NCBI GenBank assembly: GCA_037975125.1
Contig: CM075855.1
Coordinates: forward strand, 78,154,945 to 78,218,944
DNA from: Latrodectus hesperus
Taxonomy: Eukaryota > Arthropoda > Arachnida > Araneae > Theridiidae
Direction: 5' to 3'
Length of the DNA: 64,000 nt
Every line of letters starts with the position of its first letter. The stretch's first letter is position 1. This document shows, piece by piece, positions 11,817 to 22,510 of the stretch. A program made the translations under genes and the position numbers. The notes beneath the pieces are model-generated. The model ran no database searches, had not been told where the DNA came from, and worked only from the letters and a program-made list of their open reading frames with translations.

Positions 11817-11941
11817 TTAACTGAAATGTTTGATTCTTTCATTGATAAATCTTGCTTTTGCATGACGTAACCAGTTCATTATCGCAGTTTTCATTTCACC
11901 ATCGGTTGTCTTTGAATACTGTGGAGTTTGCCGCACAGCAT
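11817..11941 (-). CDS. DUF4806-domain protein, terminal exon
   Basis: This is the last coding exon on the minus strand. The acceptor ATTTTCAG lies at 11942-11949, and the exon begins AT-GCT-GTG to complete a codon split after its first base. It encodes AVRQTPQYSKTTDGEMKTA followed by IMNWLRHAKARFINERIKHF and TAA (11819-11817). This is the C-terminal half of DUF4806, a domain abundant in arthropod proteins of unknown role, with its typical V-R, then E-(I/M)-x-x-A, then W-L-(R/K). Phase matches the exon at 12559-12704 exactly. No frameshift or stop is present. Function is unknown, and some DUF4806 proteins in arthropods are transposon-linked. Confidence 0.75.
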
Positions 11942-12189
11942 CTGAAAATAAAATTAAGTACATTTAAAATAATTAACAATAATGATTTTTAGATCAATAA
12001 CCTTAGACAAAATAATAGTAAAAATTCAGAAGACAATTTTCATGAATATTTAATTTAATTTTTATCAATCTGATTAATACATAAAACTGATTGAATGTAA
12101 ATCTCATTAGTAAAAAACAGTGTAAATTAATCAGAAAAATATCGAAAATTTCCTTCACTAATTTAAGACATTAAGTAACTTTATAATAA

Positions 12190-12620
12190 CATTGTTAGAA
12201 ATATTTATATTTTTAATTCAGAAAATGTTTTAAATATCTAATTACCAATTCAATTTCTAAGAAATATCAGCTTTCTAAATATGGTAACCTTTGTGTTTGA
12301 TAAAATAATTAAAATTACAAAATGTTTAAAATATGTTCCAAAAACCATCAAATTATCAGATGGAAGTGAACATTACTTTTATAGAATAAAAGAATTATAA
12401 TGGGTGCTTAAGTAATCAAACAGAGAATTGAATTTACATATTAGCACTTACATAAATATATTTCATTAAAAAAATTTTTTTATGAGAAATGCAGTTTTCC
12501 ATCATTTCTACAAAAGAAAACTTGTAGAATGACATGCTTATTCAAACATTGCACTTACCAAAAACTAATTGCTTCATATTTAGTCCGTTAAAGGATTTCT
12601 TATTCCTAGCACCAAAATAA
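12190..12620. repeat. Segmental tandem duplication, copy 1
   Basis: It aligns by eye with 13085-13510 at an offset of about 890 bp. Shared ordered strings include GAAATTACAAAATGTTTAAAAT (as AAAATTACAAAATGTTTAAA here), GAGAATTGAATTTACATATTA and TTAAAGGATTT. It overlaps the 3' part of the DUF4806 exon. Confidence 0.7.
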
Positions 12621-12704
12621 CTGAACTCAGATGCAAGTTCATTAGTCATCAATTTTTTCCTGATTCTTATGGAGCAATTCCCGGAAGAAGTTCCATCAGG
12701 CAAG
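12559..12704 (-). CDS. DUF4806-domain protein, penultimate exon
   Basis: A minus-strand exon of 146 nt. The acceptor (TTTTTAAG) ends at 12705 and the donor is TTTTTG|GTAAGT with the GT at 12558-12557. Entry phase 2, exit phase 1. It encodes IRIRKKLMTNELASEFSYFG, then ARNKKSFNGLNMKQLVFG. The pattern L-(M/F)-TNELA-x-x-(F/Y), then G-x-x-x-K-x-(A/S)-F-x-x-L, then V is the DUF4806 signature. Joining it to 11817-11941 across the 617-bp intron gives an uninterrupted domain half. Upstream exons should lie at higher coordinates; only a decayed candidate near 14870-15000 was found, so this may be a broken gene. Confidence 0.75.
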
Positions 12705-12960
12705 CTTAAAAAGTGGCATTGAAACAAAACAAATAAAAATATTTTATAACTAAAAACATTTTATAATTTAAAATTGAAATTACTGTATTAATTTTAGCAA
12801 CATGTATACATTTTATAGTCATAATAGTAATTATTATTTACAGCATAAAAAAAGTTTTAGAATAATTAATTTGTAATATATTCCTACATTTAAAAAGCAT
12901 TTATGAAAAATAACTATGTAAACAATACAAAATCAAATCAAGTATAATATAATAACAGTC

Positions 12961-13080
12961 TCATACGACACAATTTTGTCCAGTAGACGTCGATTTGACA
13001 TCATCAGGTGGATGTACTCTAATCCAGTAGACGTCACATTTTGGTCCAGTTTAGATCCATGGCACGTCAAATATCATAAT
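12961..13080. repeat. GACGTC-rich dispersed repeat (copy 2)
   Basis: Partner of 9234-9370 in the same orientation, with CAGTAGACGTCGATTTGACA and TCCAGTAGACGTCACATTTT. It sits exactly between the two duplicated segments of the DUF4806 locus. Confidence 0.75.
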
Positions 13081-13084
13081 ACCA

Positions 13085-13510
13085 ATTTTAGAAATGTTTA
13101 TCTTTTTAAATTACATATATGCTAAACCTAAGGGACTAATTTCTGGGAAAATTATACTTTTCAATATTTTACCCTTTGGAATTGATTAAATAGCTGAAAT
13201 TACAAAATGTTTAAAATTTGTAATGAATCTTCAAATTAGCAAAACAAGAGTTAGATGAATAGATAAAATTTAACATTACCATAAAAATAACAGAATATAA
13301 ATAATCAAATAGAGAATTGAATTTACATATTAACGTTCAATATAAACAGAAATGTTATTTACTAAGGGATATATTAAATGTTTTGCTTAAACATTTTTAT
13401 CATTTTTACAACAGTAAACTCTAAATAAAATTTAATACATGAACTCAGTAGAAACAAATTGCCACGTTTTTAATCCTTTAAAGGATTTGTTTTCTCTTGC
13501 TCTACATTAG
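13085..13510. repeat. Segmental tandem duplication, copy 2
   Basis: Diverged duplicate of 12190-12620. GAATTGAATTTACATATTAA and the intron-side sequence are conserved. The exon part is decayed (see the pseudogene at 13445-13520). Confidence 0.7.
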
Positions 13511-13520
13511 TTCCAAATGA
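13445..13520 (-). pseudogene. Decayed copy of the DUF4806 penultimate exon
   Basis: On the minus strand, AAACAAATCCTTTAAAGGA matches the live exon's AAGAAATCCTTTAACGGA, giving NKSFKGL against NKKSFNGL. The following donor GTAAGT is lost and stops flank the piece. The start of the exon (the LMTNELA part) is not recognisable. It lies at the same offset as the rest of the duplication. Confidence 0.55.
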
Positions 13521-14860
13521 GCTTAAATAATGCAGAAAATTTTAAATTTTGAAGAATGTGAAAAAACATAAATAAAAGCTTATCTTTTTTTGGTGAGGTT
13601 AAATTAATTTTTTTTAATTTACTTATTTTAAATTTAATATCCTCAGGTATATAAATTTCTTATTCTCATTTAACTGAATAGGAAAACAAAATTTAGAATT
13701 TATAAATGAGGTACATTTTATCTCTTAAAATACAATTCAACTTTATCAACCAAAGTAATTAAAGCTTAACAAAATAAAAAATATTTAAAATTATAAATAA
13801 AAAAAGCTATTTATAAAGCAAATATTTTTTTCAATTTACTTGAAACTAGGTTCAGCCCATCATAAGTAATTTTTCATGCATAGCAGAACAGAATATGAAA
13901 CACTTACTATAGAAAAAAATGAATTTCCAATCAACATTTAATAAATACATGATATTTACTGTGATGAAATGTGTACATCTTTTTTAATAATATTCAAATT
14001 AGATCAATAAAGAAGACAGATATTTAATAGAACTAAAAATCAGGTTATTGTGTGAAACATAAATGCCATTCAGATTATTTTTGCCTGTAAAGCCTTTGAA
14101 GTCTGTAGAAAAATGAATTACAGCAAAATAACTTTAAAGGAATACAATTAAAAATAGAAGAATATTGATATTTTTATTTAAAACTAAATCAGAGCATCAT
14201 ATATTAAATCAAATTAACAAAATTTGAATGGAAATACGCATATAATATTCATTCCAAAAACTTTGTTCGATGTTCTGTTTACGTAAGCATCTTGTTTTTA
14301 ATTTCACCGAGAGCATGCTTCTTAACTTCCTTTAAGAGTATACACATACAAGCAAATGGTTTGAATTTTCTGAAATTTCAGTTAGTTACTAATTTCATTT
14401 TTTATAATAAACTAAATTTTTCTCATACAAAAAGGTTTTAACTATATTGATTTAAAAATAACTTTAGTAGTAACGAAATCAATGTATTAAGAGTTTCCTT
14501 TGCTATTATAATTTATGATTTTTTCCTGAAAATAAGCATTCTTATATTAATTTACTTAGATATATAAATTGTAATTAAAAAATAATTTACTTTGAAGATA
14601 TTATGATCAGATGGTTTTTGTAAAAGTATTAAACAAAATAATAATACAAAATAAGAATATACAAAATATCCAGCATTACAAGCATTATGGAAGTAGGGAA
14701 TTTTGCTTCCAAATTAAGTGTACACAAAATCTGATAGAAAATCATATTCACAGATCACACACAATCACACTCTAAATGCTAAATCACTGAAGATGTAAAC
14801 AATTCATACGAAATCATTTTGCATAATCTTAAACATCTTTTTTTCATTAAAATAAAAAAA
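13521..14860. other. AT-rich non-coding DNA upstream of the DUF4806 exons
   Basis: If the DUF4806 gene is intact this is intronic. A weak exon-like piece (minus strand, acceptor TTTTTCTACAG near 14104) gives FKGFTGKNNLNG, which vaguely echoes the DUF4806 exon, but there is no donor. I see nothing firm. Confidence 0.4.
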
Positions 14861-14869
14861 TGCTTACCA

Positions 14870-15000
14870 TGAATCAATACTTCAAATTCTAGAACCTTTA
14901 ATAGACAACAAATTTAAATCTTCCAGAAGATTCTCCAGGAAAGTAAGAATTCCAAATCTGGTATAGGAAATAAACATATCTCCCATTTAACCACAAAATA
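14870..15000 (-). pseudogene. Possible decayed upstream exon of the DUF4806 gene
   Basis: The minus strand reads FPIPDLEFL and, after a frame change, FLENLLEDLNLLSIKG. It ends at a usable donor, TTCATG|GTAAGC. DUF4806 domains normally begin with an FP(I/L) patch followed by an L-E-x-x-L helix, so the order fits. Frame breaks mean it is not a clean exon. This is inference from pattern and position only. Confidence 0.3.
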
Positions 15001-15009
15001 TAAAAATTA

Positions 15010-15894
15010 ATTTTCTGGTATATATTTAAATAGCTCTTCATTTGAAATATTAGTCCAGCATACATTAAAATTATTGGGTAATATAATTTTTTCTTGCTAA
15101 CTCGCAAAATCTTGAATTATGGATTTAAAATTTGATATTTAATCAAAAACACTCAGATTTTTAATTCAACAGTAAAAAGTATTTTAATTAAACATTAAAT
15201 CTTAGAATTAAGACAATCTTAAAAATAAATTTTATAAATTTGAATCAAATCCTAATATTGGTTAATATTTATCTTCTTGAAATCAAGAAATAAATGCATA
15301 AGTCTTTGACTGACAAAATAATAATAAATATAAGTAATTTTAGAGAGAAAAGTATTTTGAATTGCAGGACATAGAAATGGTTTTTATTTAAGAAAATTAT
15401 TTTGCGGTATAATAAATTTTCTTACAGCAATTTTCATCCTAATCGCAATGTTTGCATTTTTTCAGCCTAAAAATAACTGGAAAGTTTAATGATCTAAAAA
15501 TATTATTATATTCTGCTATCAAGCACATTTTATAAATAAAAGCAATATGTATCTTTTAACGTTAATTTAAAATAATTACAAATGTTATTTCTTAAAAATA
15601 TACTTGAAAATGATAGATTTTCTACTCTTAAATAACACTATTCAGTTTTTAAACCTTATTTCTATTATGATTTCCTTGGAATAAAAATAAGTTATTTAAA
15701 AATACACTAAAATATATAAATCGATAAAAGGAAAGCAATTATTTTTTTAATTTACTTCGTTAAACACTTCTTAATGTAGCCATAAACCACTGTAGACTGT
15801 GAGGTAAACGATAATTTAAAATTATGGAAGCAATTAACAAAAATAATTACAATTGCAGTTAATTACGTAGTTTTAATATAAGCCCAGATAACAT
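15010..15894. other. AT-rich non-coding DNA
   Basis: No gene, repeat end or RNA is recognised. Confidence 0.6.
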
Positions 15895-16150
15895 CCAATA
15901 TGAATGTCTTAAGTACACCCACCATGGACGTCCAAATTACATCTATCATGGACACATAAATTACGTCTATTACAGATCCAAATGTTAATACTACAAAACT
16001 CATCCATCGTGGATGTCAATCCGACGTTCATATGTAGTCGACAGAAGACCATCCAGTTCACATTTGACCATGGACGTCTTTATGACATCCAAAAGGTATT
16101 CAGGACGTCTTTTAGACTCTATGGATCTTAGACGTCTAATAGACGTGTAT
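15895..16150. repeat. GACGTC/CATGGACGTC-rich repeat block
   Basis: About 250 bp in which GACGTC, GACATCC, CATGGACGTCC and ACGTCTA recur many times in both orientations. It shares its motif vocabulary with 9234-9370 and 12961-13080 but is longer and internally repetitive. It may be the fuller form of that family. Confidence 0.6.
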
Positions 16151-16252
16151 AGTTTTATGGGAAGAATTTAAAAATTGTAAATGAATATTCAAATAAATAA
16201 AGTTCGAAAGAGATAATTAAGAAAGAAAGAAATTAGTTACAAGAACCATCCT

Positions 16253-16527
16253 GTTGTTGTCTTGTGCCAGCTAGGCTGGCAACATGAGGTATACTACTTT
16301 ACTTTTCCAAATGATCCATAATTTAATGTTGAGACTGACTTTCTCAGTACACATATGCCATAGGTACCCGTTTATTGAACAAGCAACTATTCAAAACCCA
16401 TTCAACAAGGAAAGGACAAAGGCAGGAGAGAGAGAGAGAGAAAATACACCCATGCCTGAACTGGGATTTGAAACCAGGATCTTCCTATCGGCAATCAGGC
16501 ACACTGACCACTAGACAGGGTAGTTAG
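16253..16527 (-). repeat. tRNA-derived SINE, family E, with perfect 13-bp target-site duplication
   Basis: The unit is bounded by the identical direct repeat CAAGAACCATCCT at 16240-16252 and 16528-16540. Read on the minus strand, its left end has CTAGTGGTCAGTGTGCCTGA (A-box region) and GGTTTCAAATCCC (B-box-like), and its 3' tail is rich in AAC. Inside lies a short (GA)n run. The perfect duplication shows a fairly recent retrotransposition. Confidence 0.88.
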
Positions 16528-16540
16528 CAAGAACCATCCT

Positions 16541-18470
16541 TCAAAGATAAATTACATTAAGCACATTTTTTGAATTTTTTTGCATCATTATTTTGCATGG
16601 TGCGTCAAGAAGAGCCGCTTTGGGTAGCATTTTAGAAATCTTCTTATTTCCAGTCAAAGTATCTTAGTTTGAATCCAGTAAAAGGCCTCGTTGAAGTTTA
16701 TTTATTTTTTTCTAATGATCAGTAGAAGATTAAATACCTAATATATTTTTTTCTACATTCAAACACCTGTTCACTGAGAAACACAGAGTAATTAAGGAAG
16801 ATATTATTCTTTAAATTGTGGTATATGTATATAAAATTCCAATGATGAAAGATTCTCTTGTAGATTTTTTCTCGATGTATGTATTAAACACCGAAGCTAT
16901 TCATTGACAGCTCCAACTTCAAACTTATTGATTTACTTACATGTGAGAAAATAAGTATGTTGATGTGAGCATTTCTTGCCGATGTGATTAACAATTATCT
17001 TAAATAACATTATAAATATAACTTCTCTAACTGATGGTATCAATCTGCTGTACAACTCTTGTGGGAAATTTAAATAAATAAAATATGAAATTTATCAGAT
17101 ATTTGTTGTAAATCTTTCATCGATATTTATTTCACTTGATTCTGTTTTCCATAAGGAGTTTCTGAAATGAGTTATGGCTTAATTGGCACACGATAACGAA
17201 ATTCAACTAAATAAGATGAAAAAAGATGTATACCAAACTATCTCATCATCATCTTTAAAATCCTCAGCTCAGTCTTTAAGAATGCATTTCTGAAGAACTG
17301 CTTATAATATAATTAGTTACATAGTAACCACATCACTTATGAAACAATATTATGTGCTCTGTCTCTATGAGAAAAGATTATCATAATTTTTTGAGGAATC
17401 CCTTGTTCTAGTGTTCTATGAAATTTAAAATATGATCTAAAAAGTTTTGTAAGTTTTCCTATAAATATTTATTTCAAGATCGTCAATTTATAATTCTCTT
17501 CGTACAAATAATTTAATTTTATTATTTATGATAAACTTTTTTTTTTAACAAAATATTCATCACCTCAATCGCTAAGATGCTGTTATTGTGTTGCTGTTAC
17601 TTATGACGCTTAGACAAGCCAAGCTGGCTATGCCTGCTAAGATGTAATTAATCAATATAATATCGAAATACTTATAACAGTCTCAATACAATATTAACTA
17701 ATATTTATTACAAAAACATACGACATGCGCCAATATAGTCGGGTTTTTTTTATTTTGTATGGGTTTAAAGTATTAAAAATGAATCTTTTTACCAATTCCT
17801 TGATAAATTTTCCAAATTGATAAATTGTCACTCTTGAATTTGTGCCCTATGTTAATTTATAAGTTTAACAAGAATTTTTTTAAAATAAAGTTTTAATATC
17901 TGAATTTAACTTGTCAAATAATTTGACTTTAAAATCTTATAATTAAGAAATTCAGTTTTGTGTTATTATCTTTAATACTTAGTGAATTCCTGATTTCGTT
18001 TGGCTATTAAGCTACAAAAGACGTGTACATGTGACAATGTATTATGATCAAGATTTTTGCTGAATACGAACATGGTAGCAATGAAATGCAGTTATTTTAT
18101 TTCATCTCATTCAAATTAAAAATGCTTTCTGTTTAAAATCAATACGGAAAGACAAAGGTAAAATTTTCAAAAACTTCCAACTTCTTATTAAGCAAACTTA
18201 GGCTGATAGTAATGGTTTTGATTTCAATCTCGAAATTAAAACATTTTTCAAATTAGTTTTAAATATTAATTAAAAATTAGCAAATTAACTTTGATGATAA
18301 TGATTTGATATGTCCGATAAATATTATTTTGTTATTTACATTTCTTCCTGGTATGAAATATTTTGTGACTAGTAACGTCGTATATCACTCGGATACTATA
18401 TCATATTTCTATTTAGTAAAAGATTGTCTAAATTCGAACAAACTACAATTCACATACATTGATGTCTACT
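16541..18470. other. AT-rich non-coding DNA with one SINE scrap
   Basis: No gene is seen. A tail fragment of SINE family A (minus) occurs at about 17579-17645, recognised by GTTACTTATGACGCTTAGAC next to a TTG-rich run. The rest is AT-rich. Confidence 0.55.
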
Positions 18471-18473
18471 ATG

Positions 18474-18735
18474 TGTTAGGATATTCAAGTGTATCACTGT
18501 CTCTGCTTTTACCCTCTCTACATAATAGAACCTCCTGACTAGAGAAAATGTGCGCTCTCTAGTGATCAAAAGGTGCATATTCTGGTCGGACGTCTTTCTG
18601 CCTTGCTTCAGAGTAGATGTGTTGATTCCCTTGTGTATCATTGGAAATGTTCTTTAATGTTATTATTTTATTGTAATTACTATATGTTGTAATTGTCTGT
18701 TGTCATTAAACATGTCTGTTTGTGTAGCACTGTGC
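18474..18735 (+). mobile_element. Possible solo LTR
   Basis: A GC-richer block starts TGTTAGGATATTC, a common arthropod LTR opening. It continues through a TCTCTAGTGATCAAAAG stretch and a T-rich run, then CATTAAACATGTCTGTTTG. There is no internal retroelement coding on either side and no clear target duplication. Solo-LTR status is a guess; it could be another dispersed repeat. Confidence 0.3.
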
Positions 18736-18923
18736 CTTCTCTCTATTTAATTTTATACCTAAAATACTGGACTTAAGTAACTAAAAGTTAAAATAATGTA
18801 ATAAGTTTAGTACGAAAAGTTATAATAAGTTAGCAATAGTAAGTAAAATTTGGATGAGAAAAAATAATTTTTTCAGAGTAAAAAGTACTCACGTACTACA
18901 GTCTGGAAGCTTACTGTGGGTAC

Positions 18924-19940
<1,017 letters not shown>

Positions 19941-19949
19941 ATATTAGTT

Positions 19950-20705
19950 TTTCTTAAAAGTTTTCTTGAATAAGCTTTTTGATGATGACGTCGTGTCCAT
20001 GGAGTATGAGCCAAAACCCTAAAATGTCCCCGAAGCTGTTGAATACAGCCCTGGCAATCTCCACAGCTTTATCTGTAAAAAGAAGCTCAACATTATTCTC
20101 AGTGCTGATGTTAAAAAGCTTAGCCAGTATTGCTGCACAGCTGAAGATTAGTTGTGGAGACACTTGGGTGTTATCTGGTCAATGAGGACATAGTCTAGTG
20201 TAGCTCTTTTGTCCATCAGAAGAAATTCTCATGCCTTTCAAGTGTTTTGTTCTGAGTCTGGCCATTATAGTTTAAATTGTTTTGTCGCTGTTTAATTCTG
20301 GAATGGAAAACTTTTCAACTTGCTGGAAAATTAATTTTCGATTGGCAACTGCATTGGAGTCAATAAGGGTCAAGCATTTGGATGGCTGAGAAGAATTATT
20401 GGCCTCTTTAGCGAGCTCATCGGCAATTTCGTGTTCCAGGGATATCAACGTGAGCCGGTATCCATTGTAAAGTGCAGGATCTTCGGATAGCACTGATACA
20501 ATCTGGGGCTTGTTACCCCTTTGTATCGCCTGCTCTCGGGGGAGCCTGTAACCTTTAGAGAGAGGGTCCCTGAGTGGCGGATAGGGGAATGCCTCCATTG
20601 GTTTCCTTTGGGTGGTAGAGAGGAAATAAAATACTCTCCGCGGACCAGACAGAAGTCCAACCCCTTTGGGGCTCTGGCAACTTTTTTTCCATGAATTGTA
20701 CAATT
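19950..20705 (-). pseudogene. LINE 3' fragment (RNase H and C-terminal tail)
   Basis: On the minus strand, 20380-20450 reads HEIADELAKEANNSS, the end of the RNase H domain carried by Jockey-like LINEs, preceded by VDIPG in a shifted frame. Further on (20163-19954) comes SPQLIFSCAAILAKLF, then FTDKAVEIARAVFNSFG, the conserved C-terminal tail that also appears at 30000-30500, 52175-52380 and 61060-61440. Frameshifts and stops separate the pieces. The GC-rich 20450-20705 part does not match RNase H and may be another repeat fused to the fragment. 5'-truncated and inactive. Confidence 0.7.
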
Positions 20706-21014
20706 ATTCCTACTAGTCAAGCTTTTTTGTAAAAAGAATGGTATACAGTTTATTTAAAGAGTTATGACACAGTTAAAAAAATACGACTCGACTGTAAGTG
20801 ATTATACTAAAAATCGAAATTTGCTAAGTTCTTTAAGCAAAATATATGCAAATTGTATTGATAAAAATAAAGTGTGGATTAAATTAAAAACTTCGAAGAA
20901 AAATACTATCAAAATGTATATAATTAAATAAAATAAAAAAATCTCTTTCACTAAACTTTATTTTATAAACTAAATTTTAAAAGAAATAGTAGTAAAAGTT
21001 ATATATTTAAGGTA

Positions 21015-21118
<104 letters not shown>

Positions 21119-21411
21119 TTGTTGCTTTTCGTTCCTTTATTAGACTATCCTATTTACCTACTGATTTATTATTTAGCACGCGTGGTTGATTGTTTTTAAG
21201 TAATTAATGGTAGAGAATACTATCCTTTAATAGAAATCACGGTTGATTAATGGAGGCGTAGCGTTCTAGAGTCTGCGAGGCAGCGAGTTCGACACATGAT
21301 GATGTGAAAGATTGTCATACTTAGAGAACCTACGCATGTTAGGTATTTATTGTTATACTCTTTCGTTTTTCTGTTGGCTTAGAATAGGAAATGTCACTGC
21401 TCACACATTAA

Positions 21412-21712
21412 CTAAACTCAGTGCCACGACAGCCCTTATGGGGCCAAGGCATACAGTGTCCATATATGTTTTTTTTTTTTTTTTTTTTTTTACTTAGGTG
21501 TCCAGGATACGAAGCGTTTGTGCCAATTAGGTGTTCAGCCTAACGCAAAATCTCCAGTGTTTAATTTCCCAAAGTATACTAGGAACTCAGTTTTATTGAC
21601 CCACTGAAGAGATGGAAGGCTAAGTTGACCTTGCCCAACCGGAAAATCGGATCTCGAACCTGTACCATGGAAAGCACTGAGATCTACCACTGGGCCACTA
21701 GGTCTTCGTCTG
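21412..21712 (-). repeat. tRNA-derived SINE, family C (copy 2), with inserted poly-T
   Basis: It pairs with 6959-7245. Read on the minus strand, the head at the right end is CCTAGTGGCCCAGTGGTAGA (A box), followed by AGGTTCGAGATCC (B box). A T22 run at about 21470-21491 splits the body at a point where copy 1 has unique sequence. Confidence 0.8.
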
Positions 21713-22510
21713 TTAACATATCCAGATCTTTTTTCGAACGCGTCCCAGAATTACGAAGCGGTGGGCTGTATCTAGCGGTTACAGTTATCAAAATATTCTT
21801 CCGAAAACGTAACAGAAAAATATATTATTTTATATTCAACAGGTAGCTAAGTAGCATTGTAGGGGAAATTAAAGATTGACATTGTGTTTTTTCTTTAATG
21901 AAAGAAAGAATCTTTATTTAAAAAAAAAATTGCTTCTTTTAAAACTATTTAGAAAAAACCAGAAAGTATATTAATTTCAATGCACATAAAATAATTTAAA
22001 TGGAAGAAATATATAATTTATTTGAATGCATAAAAACACTCTTTATTCAGTATTACGTAATCAACACGTATGAGGTTTTATTACCAGGTGCAAATTGTAT
22101 AGTTTATGTTTTATTTGTTCGCTCACAGTTGTCGATGAACGCAAGTTGCAAATTACACTTCCTTATGTTATAAAACAACATGAATTTAAGCCTTATAAGT
22201 TAACATATGCAATTCAGAGAGAAAAATAATTAAATGTTGATTGGTTAATGTGCATAATAAATAATTATGAATATAAATTATAAGAATATAACTAATATTT
22301 CTTATCATATATAGTCTTAGCTGCAGACATTTTACATCATTAGTCCTTGTTAAACTCTAAATTAAAAAATTTCTTTCGAAAAACTAAAAAAAAAAGAAAA
22401 AAATGATTTACAGTTATGGTCAATTCCACGATAACATGGATGGAAAAATCATCGTTTCCATGTATAGAAAATCTGAGCCCACCAAGATCTACATGTTGAG
22501 AGGACTTAAG

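Noticed and set aside
20445..20720. Second minus-strand ORF over the LINE fragment
   Set aside because: It is a shadow frame of the same decayed retroelement region and has no independent support.
21240..21310. tRNA-like words (GTCTGCGAGGCAGCGAGTTCGA)
   Set aside because: A B-box-like GAGTTCGA occurs, but no A box, acceptor stem or matching SINE body was found.
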